DNA of 64,000 bases from Limnephilus marmoratus (Eukaryota; Arthropoda; Insecta; Trichoptera; Limnephilidae), in assembly GCA_917880885.1 (NCBI GenBank), contig OU862927.1, positions 18,803,450-18,867,449 on the forward strand, read 5' to 3'. Made by a program: the position numbers and the translations under genes. The stretch's first letter is position 1. Each line of letters opens with the position of its first letter. Of this stretch, positions 21,440 through 32,471 are shown piece after piece. The notes under the pieces are model-generated. The model saw nothing but the letters and a program-made list of their open reading frames with translations. It searched no databases and was not told the DNA's origin.

Positions 21440-22440
21440 TTTTGTACAAATTTATAATAATAATAGTCCTTTTAAAGGGCTAGCGAGACTATCAAGCGGC
21501 TTGGCTCAATCACGTAGTTTTTTGTCTATGGCTAGAGTTTTGACCGCATTTTGACCGTCTCCAGAGGTGGCTTGAAGCTTGAGTCAAGCGTTGCGCAATA
21601 ATCTACGTTATTGCGCAACGCTTGAAGCGAATTTATATTTCTTCGGCGTAGACAACAAATCATAGACAAATAAGTACCTGAGTGGTGATTTTAGATATTA
21701 CGTATCACGTAAAACGTTTATAAAAATAGATTAAATTATTACAAAATAGGTATTAATTATTTTTGTGTTTACTTTGTAGAAATCCATCTGATTTTTCTTT
21801 TAAATTAATGTAAATATAATTTAATAATGTTATTACGTTAATGTTATATTAAAATATTAATATATAACATTTATTATAACATAACAAATAATTATTTTTC
21901 TTTACTAGATTCCATCTCGCACAAAAATCACTTTCAAATAGCGAAAATGACAGGAAACCATAGACAAAGGAGTAATATCTCGAGAGAAATATCGTCTAGA
22001 CATAGACTAAGGCTTGGCTCAACGGCTTGAAGCGCGCGTCAAGCTGTTGAGGCAAGCATTCATAGACAATAACGGAAAAATAAATTTACGTGCTGGCCGT
22101 CAAGCCGCTTGATCGTCTCCAAGCGTTCTGGCAAGCATTTGTCTATGCCTAGATGTGATTTTCGATAGTTTGTTTGGTTTATTTATGGTTGACAGTGAAT
22201 TTTGTGCGGCTGAAATAAAATGGAATATAACGGAGACAAAGCATTCTTAGCCCTTGGGTTATCTTTGTATTTTAATAAAAATAAACGAATTTGGTGTCAA
22301 GAATGGTACAATTTGTGATCCCGCTTTACTCATAAGCATTTACGAAGCGTATTACAGGCACGGCACCAAATGATTACTTACACGCATTTTTTCAAAATAG
22401 ATGATCGTAATTATTACGAAGCATTGTTGTATATTTCCGT
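21440..22440. repeat. Nest of fold-back/MITE sequences
   Basis: Several short palindromic blocks share words such as 'caagcg', 'cttgaagcg' and 'catagaca'. The arms at 21585-21601 and 21608-21624 are a perfect 17-bp inverted repeat with a 6-nt loop. A second hairpin spans roughly 22005-22148, with ends reading 'ctagacatagac' and, inverted, 'ctaggcatagac'. Related blocks return at 23690-23830. No coding content was recognised. Confidence 0.5.
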
Positions 22441-22452
22441 TGATAATATTAA

Positions 22453-22662
22453 TTGATAAAGTTGATCAAGGAAAATTATTTATTCCCTGTTTCTCAGATG
22501 TTCACAAGACCTAAACAATATTTTAAATCAGTCAAAGCAGTTACATCATTAACAATAAGAAAACAAAAAATACTTGCAGAACTGAATAATAACATTAATA
22601 GAAGTTACAATATTATTAAACAACGAGAGAAAAACATACTTGTAGAACTTAATAATAAATAA
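22453..22662 (+). other. Unrecognised 69-codon open frame
   Basis: A Lys/Asn-rich reading frame with an internal repeat of 'KILAELNNN' and 'NILVELNNK'. It has no family resemblance I can name, no splice context and low-complexity composition. It may be a fragment of a LINE or a chance frame. Confidence 0.15.
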
Positions 22663-22667
22663 TACTT

Positions 22668-23035
22668 GCTGGTACCCGGCATGCGTTGCAACGCCATTCA
22701 AAGAAATAAATTAATTCTCCCTGCATGTCCTTTCCCGTGCGTCCCCGTTGACCTCCCGAGTCTCATTCCGAGAATACTGCACAAGAGTCCCAACTGCTCC
22801 CGTCTGGAGCCAGGGAGACTATGGTATCCCCGATCGGGGTATGTTGTGAGGCTGAAGGTAGTGGGGTGGGGAAGGAGATAGGAAAGAGGAAGGTGGCGAA
22901 GTACCTGGCTATTTAGATCTGGTCACCAATCACGGCTTATGCCATTTCAAGCAACGTTTCAATTCTGAATGGTGGTCTACCAGGGCGATACTTAGAGTAT
23001 CTTCCAATCTGGAACGTGCCGCAAATATACTTTAT
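22668..23035 (-). repeat. Repeat family X, also present inverted at 29920-30320
   Basis: Read on the minus strand this includes 'gaccaccattcagaattg', 'gatctaaatagccaggtac', 'cctcacaacatac' and 'gggtaccagcaag'. Similar blocks occur on the plus strand at 29920-30310 ('accgccattcagaattgaaa', 'ccagatctgaatagccagg', 'gggtaccagctag'). This is a dispersed family, possibly Helitron-related because of the CTAG-type terminus in the other copy. Confidence 0.45.
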
Positions 23036-23039
23036 ATTA

Positions 23040-23150
23040 TTTTTAAGAAAAAAAAATGTGAAATAACACAAATTAATCAAATAAAATTTATTTGACACGC
23101 CGGGATTCGATCCCCCGACCTTCGGTTTACGAGTCAAGAGCCTTACTTAC
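23040..23150 (-). repeat. tRNA-derived SINE, family S3
   Basis: The minus strand reads 'gactcgtaaaccgaaggtcg', then GGATCGAATCCCGGCGTG, an anticodon-arm-like and box-B segment. A non-tRNA AT-rich body with a poly-A/T tract follows. There is no acceptor stem, so this is a truncated SINE and not a tRNA gene. Confidence 0.55.
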
Positions 23151-23862
23151 GTCAATTTTTCTTTCCGTAAGATCTTTCCACAAAGTATCGGAAGACTTAA
23201 AAAAATCTTTCAATTCCTTCCCCTCCCTCCAATTTTATTACTTTTTCTTTCCGGAAGAACCTTCTACAAAGTATTAGAAAACTTTAAAAAATATATGAAT
23301 GAAATAGGTAAAGTGGTTCTGAAGTTATAGCGTGACCAAGGGAAACAGGGATTCATTTGTAGAAATCCATCTGATTTTTCTACAAATTAAACACAAAAAC
23401 AATAACTAAAATCAGATGCATTTCTACAAATTAAACACAATAACAATTAATTCTTATTTTATATTAATTTTATCTAATTTATAGAATTGTTTCATGATGC
23501 GTGAGAAATGTAACAAATTTTGAAAAAAATCTGTTCTTTTATGTCGAAGAACGCTAACTATTAATGTACATGGGGTCCTATTTTATGATTCTGCGATTGT
23601 TTCGAAAATGTAATTAATTTCAAGAAATGGCCAATATCACCTTTAATGAGTGATAGCCAAATAAATAATTAAAAAAAATATATCAATTCGCATCAAGCTC
23701 GCCGCCAGCACGTAGATTATTGAAGCTTGCTTCAAGCGTCCTCGGGTAGACTGTCAAAACGCTTGGCTCAAACGAAAACTACGCGCAGTGTTGCCAGCTT
23801 AACAAAAAACTACGTGCTTGAAAGAAATGCTATTGATAGTGTCGGAATCTCTTATGATTGCC

Positions 23863-24748
23863 TAATAGTCCATAGAAGTTGGAAGTTCGAACAACCAACC
23901 CACCGTCGCCGTAAGAGCTGCGTTTGTCCGAAAAACGACGGAAATTTCCGAACCCTGTCCGTTTCATATCGGTTTCGCTTGCCCTGCTACAACGATTACA
24001 TCGAATACAAGATCGAAACTAACAAAAACCAGTAGTCCAGATCATCCCATTTATGACTTTCTTGGTTTGCCGACCAGCAACCTGGCAGTTTTTTGTGTAT
24101 GATTAAATTTTAACTTTTAAATTTTTAAATTTAAAAATGATATTTTTAATATTTTTGTGATTATTTTTATTTCAATATGGTTTTAAAAACTTAGAATGCC
24201 AGATTTTAAATAAAATTAGTTGTAATGATAAAAAAATAAATTTTGATTGTTCCGATTGTACCCATCGGCCGGGAGAGCCTTTCGACGTGAAACAACTTTC
24301 TGGAAATTGGCCGCGGAGTCCTTCGCCGCCATCGCGTGCCCATAGTATAGCCTGGTTGGTACACTCGGAACACTTAAATTAATTTTTTTTATCATTGCCA
24401 CTTATTTTTTTTTAATCTAGCATTCCAATTTTTAAAACCAAATTGAAATAAAAATAATAATAAAGATAATGAAAATAATTTTAAAAAATTAAAACTTTAA
24501 AAATCGTACGTAAAAAAACTGCCAGGCTGCTGGTCGGCAGACCAAAGAAGTCATGAATGGAATTGTCTAGACTACAGTTTTTCGTTAGTTTCGATCTTGA
24601 ATTCGAAGTAATCGGTGCAGCAGGGCAAGCGAAACCGATATGAAACGGACGGGGTTCGGAAATTTCCGTCGTTTTTCGGACGAACGCAGCTCTTACGGCG
24701 ACGGTGGGTTGGTTGTTCGAACTTCCAACTTCTATGGACTATTATATT
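23863..24748. repeat. Large imperfect inverted repeat (fold-back element), arms about 430 bp
   Basis: From 'taatagtccatagaagttgg' at the left the sequence runs through 'caacccaccgtcgccgtaag', 'tttccgaaccctgtccgttt' and 'ccgaccagcaacctggcag'. The reverse complement of 24300-24748 repeats the same series with small changes. The centre is near 24300, with a GC-rich core 'cgggagagcctttcgacgtg'. A similar core and half-arm occur at 21110-21420. No transposase frame was found. Confidence 0.8.
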
Positions 24749-24836
24749 TCGTATTTGTAAACAGCACTAACTTTGTGGCTCGCCATAATTTACAATAAAA
24801 AAACACATAAATTTGTTTTAGACCAATTTTATTTAA

Positions 24837-25008
24837 TAAGGCTACGAACGCACAGGCAGGCGGCTTGCTTAGCGCCTAGCGCCTAGATAGGTAGTAGATA
24901 GCCGATGGATAGCCGCTTAGCGTGTATCCAGGTAAACCAACGTGTTGGTTTTTTGCCACTAGGCGCTAGGCGCTAAGCCAGCCACCTGCCTGTGCGTTCG
25001 TAGCCTAA
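24837..25008. mobile_element. PIF/Harbinger-type MITE with TAA target duplication
   Basis: The element is 24840-25005 (166 bp). Its ends are inverted over about 45 bp: GGCTACGAACGCACAGGCAG at the left, and the same 20 bases at the right when inverted. It is flanked on both sides by TAA. A 3-bp TWA duplication and GG-starting TIRs are the PIF/Harbinger signature. It has no coding capacity. Confidence 0.8.
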
Positions 25009-25014
25009 CGGTTT

Positions 25015-25050
25015 CAGAAGCACCCTTCCTTCGTCAGGAGAATATTATAA
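25015..25050 (-). other. CTGACGA...GAAAC motif next to Penelope-like/LINE debris
   Basis: The minus strand reads 'tcctgacgaaggaagggtg' and then 'cttctgaaacc'. CTGANGA, a small helix and GAAA are the core of hammerhead-type sequences often left by Penelope-like elements. Only part of the core fits here, so this is weak and reported as a motif, not a ribozyme. Confidence 0.25.
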
Positions 25051-25052
25051 CT

Positions 25053-25665
25053 TTTTTTTTTTTTTTTATTATTCATCTTTATTAGTTTTGAGTTACAATT
25101 TGTTTTATTCTATGCCTGTCTCACTAGGAGAACCTGTGTTGAGAGCAGGCGCTTAGCATGAGCAGTTTTAATAATAACACATACAAAGTACAAATAATAA
25201 CACAGTATTACAAGTAACAGTTAATCATCAACGTAAAATTGAAAAGATAAATACTTATAAGTTAGATTTGATATAATCTTTGATGTTGGATCTATTTTGG
25301 CTGGTAATCCAGGACTTGGTGTCAGATTTATATTTAAGATACATTGTGTTTTGTCTAATTGCCAGTGGAAGTGTATTATATAGCTTTGTTGCAAAGTATC
25401 TAAAATTTCTTTGGCTAAAGGTTGTTTTAGCAAAAGGGATAAGTAGGAGATTATGCCCTTTGGTTCTAGTATCGCGAGCAGTTTGGACATTTTCAAAGGT
25501 AGTTCTGTGTTTGAAGAGGTATGCTAATATGTTTTTGACATAAATTTGCCTAATGTCCAAGACACAGATTCTCCTAAAGATTTCATCCGAACTGCTTGTG
25601 ATCGGTAGTTTTAATATAATCTTAATAATTAGTTTCTGGGCTTTAAAGATCGGGTCAATGGCGGC
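25053..25665 (-). mobile_element. LINE 3' fragment: RT C-terminal region and poly-A end
   Basis: On the minus strand from about 25660 the frame reads FKAQKLIIKIILKLP, EIFRRICVLDIRQIYVKN and FRYFATKLYNTLPLAIRQ. These are typical of the region after the RT domain in CR1/jockey-type LINEs. The element ends in an A-run (a T-run at 25053-25067 on the plus strand). A homologous C-terminal segment lies at 38750-39170. Confidence 0.7.
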
Positions 25666-25688
25666 TAACTAAACTATGATACAGAATG

Positions 25689-26150
25689 TTAGGTGTTTGA
25701 GTGGGAGGTGAGCAAAGGGGTGGGGGTAATTGCGGGATTTCCGGAAAGAACAGAGCGGTTAATTGGAAAAATATTTAGAATGGGACTGAAAGATAAATTA
25801 ATTTGGTTATTCAAAATACTAGCATTATTATTTAGGGATTTTATAATTTCTAGTGCTTCTAAATTATCTAATTTTTTGGTTTTATTGTTACGGTGAAGAA
25901 TTTTAACCCCTGTTTCCTTATTAAAAGTGTGATCTGTAGAAATTAGGTGATTAGCAAACTCTGAAAAATTATTATTATTTAAGCATCTTAAATGTTCTGT
26001 GATTCTAATGTTTACATTTCTAGTTGTTTTACCTATGTAGAATGAAGGACAATCATTGCAACATAGTTGGTAAATGCCTGAGTGGCTTAATTTATGATCT
26101 CTATCTTTAGTGTTTTTTAGTAATTTACCTAAATTGTTATCAGTTATCAA
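25689..26150 (-). pseudogene. Penelope-like element GIY-YIG endonuclease fragment
   Basis: The minus frame reads SGIYQLCCNDCPSFYIGKTT, then RNVNIRITEHLRCL and FANHLISTDHTF. GIY...YIG with the CxxC insertion (CCNDC), the Arg of R.TEH and the later 'FANHL...H.F' are the hallmark of the C-terminal endonuclease of Penelope-like retroelements. About 150 codons are open. The reverse transcriptase that should lie upstream (higher coordinates) is not recognisable, so this is a 5'-truncated relic. Confidence 0.75.
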
Positions 26151-26579
26151 TAGATAAATGATAACAATTTATTCTTCATTATTCATTATTCATAGATAAT
26201 TTATTTGATGAGCTGTTATAGAGGCTACATTCAAGGTTTGTAGAAAATCTATTTAACAAAATTAGCTCATAGTAGAGCCCATAGTTGGCTTTTTTGATAA
26301 AAAAAACTTGTCAGGCCGTTTTCGAACGCGTGACGCAGACGTATCTCGAAGTAAAACACTGCCACTTATATTGCAGATAATTCTAATCTCCCATGGAATT
26401 CAAGCTACGTCACGAATTTTTATCTAATCACCACTCTAACCCCTCGATGAGCTAACCTTGTTAAACGCGTTTTCTAAGAACCTTGGGCTACATTCATGAA
26501 ATAAAAAGTAGAATTGACAAGCCATTGATAATGCTCAAGCCATTCTGATTTTGTTCTCTATACAGTTTTCAAAGCATTT

Positions 26580-27460
26580 TCATTTTCATTTTCATAAACG
26601 ATGTCACTTCCATATTCTCTGATGTTAACATATTATTATTTGCTGATGACATGAAAATATATAAAATCATAAAAATATATACGACTGCTTGTCCCTTCAA
26701 ACCAATTTTATAAAATTCGTAGAATGGTGTACCATTAACAAACTTACACTTAACATTAAAAAATGTCAAATCATGAGTTTCTTTAGAATTAAAAATCTTA
26801 TTCTTTTAACAATCACAGTTTATTGTCAGTATCTATAATAAGGGACCTCGGAATAACCTTCGACTCTAAACTACTTTTTACCAACCACATTGATATAATA
26901 ACCGGTAAAGCAATGAAAATGCTGGGCTTCATTGTAAGAATTTCTAAAGATTTCAAAAATATCCAAACATTCGAAATACTATAGGTATACAACTCTGGTT
27001 AGGAGTCATTTAGAATACAATTCCCCCATATGGAACCCTTTCTACAAAAACCACGCAAACTGCATTGAAAGAATCCAACGCAAATTTCTCAATTAATTTC
27101 AAATTAGGTATTCCCGCGGTTGACATAAACTATGAATCTTTATTACAAAAAATGCGACTCTTATTGTTAAAAGATAGAAGAATACTCAATGATCTCATTT
27201 TTTTATTTAAAATAAACAATAACTGGTTTGACTCCCCTGAACTGGTCTCATTAATAAATTACCATGTACCTTGTAGACCGACTCGACTCAAAACACCTTT
27301 CCATTGTGACAATATTATGACGAACGCAGAACAGAACTCGACCATAAATCGCTTGCATATTTTAGGCAATGAATATGCTAATATTGATCACGCCGCCGGT
27401 AATCTGGCTTCATACAAAAGATGCGTTAAACTAAATTTGTTTGCTAGTACTACGTAAATA
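26580..27460 (+). pseudogene. LINE reverse transcriptase fragment (C-terminal half), decayed
   Basis: On the plus strand FINDVTSIFSDVN is followed by LLFADDMKIYK, the catalytic FADD of a LINE reverse transcriptase. Later, in broken frames, come DLGITFDSKLLFTNHI and GKAMKMLGFIVRI, then the open frame at 27065-27457 with FKINNNWFDSPELVSLINYH. Several stops and frame changes interrupt it. The order of blocks matches the LINE at 15.4-16.4 kb (ADDLKLYR, KDLGVTFDSKMTFH, LLGFVIRN), so it belongs to a related family. Confidence 0.75.
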
Positions 27461-27620
27461 TAATAACTACGTGACCAACTTTTTGCAATTTTTAACCCCA
27501 CCCCCCCCCCTGAGAACAAAATCCTAAGCAACCCGCCGCTCATTTGTATGGAGTGTGACATTTCGAAGACCCCCCCCCCCCCCTAAACGTGTCACGTAGT
27601 ATGGGTACGTTCCCTTAATG
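27461..27620. repeat. Short element with poly-C tracts and inverted ends
   Basis: 'actacgtgac' at the left and 'gtcacgtagt' at the right form an inverted repeat around about 110 bp containing two poly-C runs (around 27498 and 27571). The same 'cacgtagtatgggtacgttcc' tail occurs at 53700-53720. It is probably a small MITE or an end of a larger dispersed element. Confidence 0.4.
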
Positions 27621-28130
27621 GCACGTGTTGTGCCGTATATGTGTAAATAAATAAAATAAATAAATAATGTTTAAAATCGCTTCGCTAAAAATTCCACAGT
27701 AGATGGTATTAGGATGGGTCTCCAGAGTACCATCAGCAAGTTCAGCTATTAAAAAAAAAAATCTCCGAAGAAAGATTCGTTTCTAATTCTAGAGCTTAAA
27801 TTTTATGATTTCAGATGAAATTTTGGTTTTTTTATTAAAAATTATACGTATATAATTATAGTATATCCTAGAAACTAGGTAAAATTATTTTCGAGATGTT
27901 TCTTTGAAAAGTCATTATTGTGATGAAAAGATTGAAAAGCATTGAAAACTTGACAATTGGAGAAAAAAATAAAATAAAATAAATAAATATATTTTAGATA
28001 TACTATATTTATAATCATAATAATAGTCAACTTTATCAAAATAAAAGACCTAACAAAAACATCACGAGATCATCCAATATCCCATAAGCGTTGAGTCAAA
28101 GAGTTTTTCAAAATCTTGGCATCAGGGTAT
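27621..28130. other. AT-rich stretch, no gene seen
   Basis: Low-complexity AT-rich DNA with no coding signal. Only short A/T microsatellites are visible. Confidence 0.4.
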
Positions 28131-28134
28131 AGCA

Positions 28135-28220
28135 TTTTTAAACTTCTTCTAAGAACTTCGTCTCCTTCCTTTCCTTAAAAATACCCTCCACATGGCTTCC
28201 CCAAAGATGACGTTGGTCCA
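28135..28220 (+). repeat. S1 retroposon 3' fragment
   Basis: 'aacttcgtctccttcctttc' and 'ccccaaagatgacg' match the 3' part of S1. Only about 85 bp are left. Confidence 0.55.
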
Positions 28221-28419
28221 AATAAGAGAATATATTAGAAACATACATATTGGGCTACGCAAGGTCTATTGTTCACAGAACTACCTACAAGTACCTACTC
28301 TTTATTTATGTACATTATTTTTATTATTTAGTTTAAAAAATAACATTAATTAAATGAAGACAATATTAGAGAAACTCAACCGAAAATCTGAAGATGGCAA
28401 AATATAAAAGATATTGGCA

Positions 28420-28727
28420 CCTCTGGGCATAGGCGTATTTAGGGGGGGGGGGCACGGGGGCACGTGCCCCCCCCCAGACGGTATTTTTGTGTACTGTGGA
28501 GATTCCATCACAGTACATACTTAGAAGCAGAAACTGTCTTTATTAAACATTTAATTTTTCTATTGTTTTGACACTTTCATAAATCTTCCTATATATACTT
28601 GAACTTGTAACCGTACACCCCTTGTGCCCCCCTCCCCAGAAAAAAATCCTGAATTGTTGATTTTTTTGCCCGTCCGCCCCTTGTGCCCCCCCCAGAAACA
28701 AATCCTGGATCCGCCCTTGCCTCTGGG
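28420..28727. mobile_element. hAT MITE with 8-bp target duplication, inserted in a SINE head
   Basis: The element is 28428-28719 (292 bp), flanked by exact CCTCTGGG copies (28420-28427 and 28720-28727). The ends are CATAGGCG at the left and, inverted, CAAGGGCGGATCC at the right. The interior is rich in G or C runs ('ggcac' and 'gcccc' blocks). An 8-bp TSD with CA..GGCG ends fits hAT. It has split a tRNA-like SINE whose remaining head lies at 28728-28800. Confidence 0.85.
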
Positions 28728-28800
28728 ACTCAAACCCAGGATCTTTCGCTTTCCAGGCGACACTGACTACTGAGCTCTGACCACTGAGGTTAAGGTGTGT
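28728..28800 (-). repeat. tRNA-derived SINE head, family S4
   Basis: The minus strand reads 'gagctcagtagtcagtgtcg', then 'cctggaaagcgaaagatcc' and GGGTTTGAGTCCCAG. This gives box A, an anticodon-loop-like segment and box B in tRNA order and spacing. The 3' acceptor side is replaced by the hAT MITE. It could descend from a tRNA gene with a GAAA-type loop, but no intact tRNA fold exists. Confidence 0.5.
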
Positions 28801-29063
28801 CTATCCGATTCGGTCATTTTTAACTGTATCATACTTCAACTGAGAACTACCAACATCAGCTCCATTTTTGATAACGCAAAAAAAAAGAAATAACATTGGA
28901 ATTTTGCTATTATTATGTAACATTATTACCCGTATTATAATACTTACACCATATTACACATCCTCCTTATACATTGAAGAATCTCACCACATTTGAAGTC
29001 CATTTTGTGATATAACTTATCTTATCTACTATTGATGTCCATTTTGTGATATAACTTATCTTA

Positions 29064-29956
29064 TCTACTAATACTATAAAGAGGAAAGATTTGATTGTTT
29101 GCATTGAATAGGCTCCGAAACTACTGAACCGATTTGAAAAATTCTTTCACCAATAGAAAGCTATATTATCAGCGAGTAACATGGGCTGTACCAAAGATAT
29201 TGAAATATAAGTAGATGTGCTATCTGTTGTTTTTACTATGTGGGTCTGCGCTTCCGGGTGTCGCCGATATTGTTTACCAATTAACAAATAAACTAAAAGA
29301 ACAAATAATTAACGAATAAACCCAACGAACGTTAAACTAAATGAACGAATTCTTTCCTTATTCAAAATATATTGTTAACCAATATGCACATTTTCAAAAA
29401 ATCAACGAAACGAACAAATTCTTTTTGTATGAAAACTACGCTAATTAGCGCGTAGTCCGGCGACAGTTGCGCGTACACCATAGCATATCTCTTCTGTATT
29501 TGAATATCTTTGGGCTGTACATAATGGTAAGCTCTGGCGTTATGAAATTTGTATAAATGAAAATATGTGTATTTCATATATTTTAGCGGCAGGGAGGAAA
29601 GGCAGGGGGAAGGTGGGATTTGCGGAGAGGGAAGACACGAGGGAGGGGAAAGGTGGAAGGGAACGGAGATGAACAGGAAGGACATTCAGGGAGAATCAAT
29701 TTATCGACTCACTCACTCAATAAATTGATTCTCACGAGTGGGCATAGAGCTTGGGTCCCACCCGAGCGTCGCGTGTTCGATTCCTCGACTGGCTAAGTCC
29801 TCCATCACAACACAAGCAATATTTTCGGCTATCTGTGGTGGTAGTAGGAGATTTTCAAACATTGTTGGGTTATTCGTAACCCGGGAATGTTTGTCTTTCT
29901 TTTTAAAAAAAATAAATCTTTGAACGGCATAGCAACTCGTGCTGGGTACCAGCTAG
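29064..29956 (+). mobile_element. Non-autonomous Helitron
   Basis: The left end TCTACTAATACTATAAAG follows an A. The right end ...GGGTACCAGCTAG precedes a T. TC at the 5' end, CTAG at the 3' end with a short palindrome just inside (ctgggtaccag), and insertion between A and T are the Helitron hallmarks. The 5' block 'aactactgaaccgatttgaa' is of a type seen in many insect Helitrons. No Rep/helicase is encoded in the 893 bp. An S2 SINE sits in its 3' part. Confidence 0.65.
29738..29925 (+). repeat. tRNA-derived SINE S2, fuller copy, inside the Helitron
   Basis: Box-B-like 'tgttcgattcctcg' is followed by 'tattttcggct', 'gattttcaaacattgttggg' and 'gtaacccgggaatgtttgtc', then a T-run and an A-run. 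A truncated relative is at 1856-1985. Confidence 0.6.
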
Positions 29957-30594
29957 TCTTATACATATATGTCAATCGAGAAGTTGAAATTTTTTTTGGT
30001 CAAATTTTGAACAGATTTTTTTAAAGGTTTTATTTGATTCTCCGTATATGTGTATGTTTATACATTTTGAAATAGTGGTATATACTCTCAGTATCATCCC
30101 GGTGAAAGACCGCCATTCAGAATTGAAAAGTTATTTAAAATATTTTGGGACCAGATCTGAATAGCCAGGTACTCTAACCCACCTTCCTCTTCCCAATCTT
30201 ATTCCTCTCCTCACTATCTTCAGTCTCAATACAACATACTCCAATTGAGGATGCAATAGTCTCACTGGCCTCAGATGATGGGAATAGTTTGACTCTTGTG
30301 CAGTGTCATCGTAAAAAATAAAATAATAAAAAATATTTTTGTTGTCAAGGCATATTTTATTTAGGCGAACCCAACAATTTTAGTAATACATACATAATAC
30401 TACAAACATTTTACAAAAAGTAAAATCATATCTAACTACATATTTGCAAAGGTACTGAAAACAAACAAACAAAAGGCATTTAACCTCTTGAACACCGACC
30501 TAACACCTCCTTGGTGCGCTGATCGCTTTTTTGGCAAAATTATTAAATTGTACCATCATACCAGAAAATTTACTTAAATTTAAAAATAGTAAAA
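29957..30594. repeat. Repeat family X copy and AT-rich flank
   Basis: 30095-30310 carries 'accgccattcagaattgaaa', 'accagatctgaatagccagg' and 'ctcactggcctcagatgatg', inverted relative to 22740-23000. The remainder is AT-rich and unassigned. Confidence 0.45.
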
Positions 30595-31860
30595 AATAGT
30601 AATCTACCATAAGTAGTTTCCCTAGAATACTTACAGTTGAGAAAAATGTTTTTTTTTCTCTTGCATGTTATAAAAAAATATATGCAATATTCTTAATTTA
30701 AGATATACTCTAATTTGGATCATCATGCATAATCAATGATTATTTAAGCGTGCGGTAAAACAACACAACAAATCAGCTATAAAGTGCCCAAGAGACGATC
30801 AACGTCAACAATAATAATTGTCAATAAATTAAAACTAAACGTTAATAAGACAGAATATATGAATACAATGAGTGAACAAGAGACGATCAACGTCAACAAT
30901 AATATTTGTCAATAAATTAAAACTAAACGTTAATAAGACAGAATATATGAATACATAAGTGCCCAAGAGACGATTAACGTCAACAAAAATAATTATCAAT
31001 AAATTAAAACTAAACGTTACTAAGACAGAATATTTGAATACAATGAGTGCCCAAGAGACGATCAACGTCAACAATAATAATTGTCAATAAATTAAAACTA
31101 AACGTTAATAAGACAGAATATATGAATACATAAGTGCCCAAGAGACGATTAACGTCAACAAAAATAAAATTGTCAACAACAAAATTGTCAATAAATAACT
31201 AAATGTTAAGACAAAATAAATGAATATGTAAGTGCCCAAGAGACGATCAACGTCAACAATAATAATTGTCAATAAATTAAAACCAAACGTTAATTAGACA
31301 GAATATACGAATACATGCAGAAAAAATACGGACTAGGATCCAAAGGTTTATATCAACAAATTATATAAAGTGGAAGAAATTAAATACCAGTGATAGAAAT
31401 TGTTTATAACAATAATAGTTTCACGGCAAATTCAGAAACAAAGTACATAAAGAAACATATCAGATATATTATGTATATACGAGTAATAAAAAAAATAATA
31501 AAATATTTAATTTTCATTCAACACACATTATAAAAATAGTATATAATCTACCATAAGTAGTTTCCCTAGCTGCCTACAAATGAGAGAAATGTTTTTTTTC
31601 TCTTGCATGTTATAAAAAAATATTCTTAATTTTAGATATACATACTCTAATTTGGATCATCATGCATAATCAATGATTATTATTTAAACATGCGGTAAAA
31701 CAACACACAAATCAATAGTAAAGTGCCCAAGAGACGATCAACGTCAACAATTATAATTGTCAATAAAAAGTCAACAAAAATAATTGTCGATAAATTAAAA
31801 CTAAACGTTAATAAAACAGAATATATGAATACAAGCAGAAAAACTACATACGAGGACCCA
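30595..31860. repeat. Duplicated segment with an expanded 87-bp minisatellite
   Basis: Two copies of a segment with 'ctaccataagtagtttccct' and 'ggatcatcatgcataatcaa' begin near 30602 and 31549. Each is followed by units starting 'gtgcccaagagacgatcaac'. The first copy has six units (about 30784, 30872, 30959, 31047, 31134 and 31232); the second has one plus a partial. The unit is 87-88 bp. A 79-codon minus-strand frame across it is repeat-derived. Confidence 0.85.
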
Positions 31861-32460
31861 AAGGTTTAGACCAACAAATCATTAAAAAGTGGAAGAAATT
31901 AAATACCAGTAATAGAAATTGAATATAATACAATAATAGTTTCATGGCAGAATAAGTAATAAAAAAATATATCAAATAATATATGTATACTAAAAATAAT
32001 AATCAAATATTTCATTTTTATTCAACAGTCATCAAAATTCGTCGTGAAAATATAGGGGTCGATAAAAATTTACCGTTGAAAATTTATGTTATACAAACAC
32101 TAGCGTTGGGTAAAAAGACCCCGAAGCTCTTTACATGTCCAAACTGGCTGAACGCAGAGGCATAAGTGATTGAAAATGAACGAGCTTGAAGATACAGAGA
32201 GACTATTGACTTTAAAAGAATCTTAGTTATCACTTTACCGTAATTTAAAAATGGCCTTGGGTGTTTTTTACCCATCGCTAGTGCTGACAGGTTGACGATA
32301 CGTCGGCATTCAATGAGTATAAATTTTTCGTAACCAAAGGATATGCCGGAGAACAAGCGGTTAAATGTTAAAAATTATTAGAATATGATAAAATGTGAAG
32401 TAACAATAAAACATAAAGTAACTTAAAAAATAATTTTATCGAAGGAAGCAAACACTTTGT
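31861..32460. other. AT-rich sequence with an inverted block, no gene seen
   Basis: Around 32095-32165 'agcgttgggtaaaaagaccc' and around 32255-32285 'gggtgttttttacccatcgct' are imperfect inverted copies, so 32090-32360 may be a small fold-back. The overlapping open frames on both strands (60 and 90 codons) follow from that symmetry. Confidence 0.4.
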
Positions 32461-32471
32461 GGTGTGACATT

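Noticed and set aside
23090..23150. tRNA gene on the minus strand
   Set aside because: Anticodon-arm and T-arm-like blocks are present but no D-arm or matching acceptor stem; a SINE body follows.
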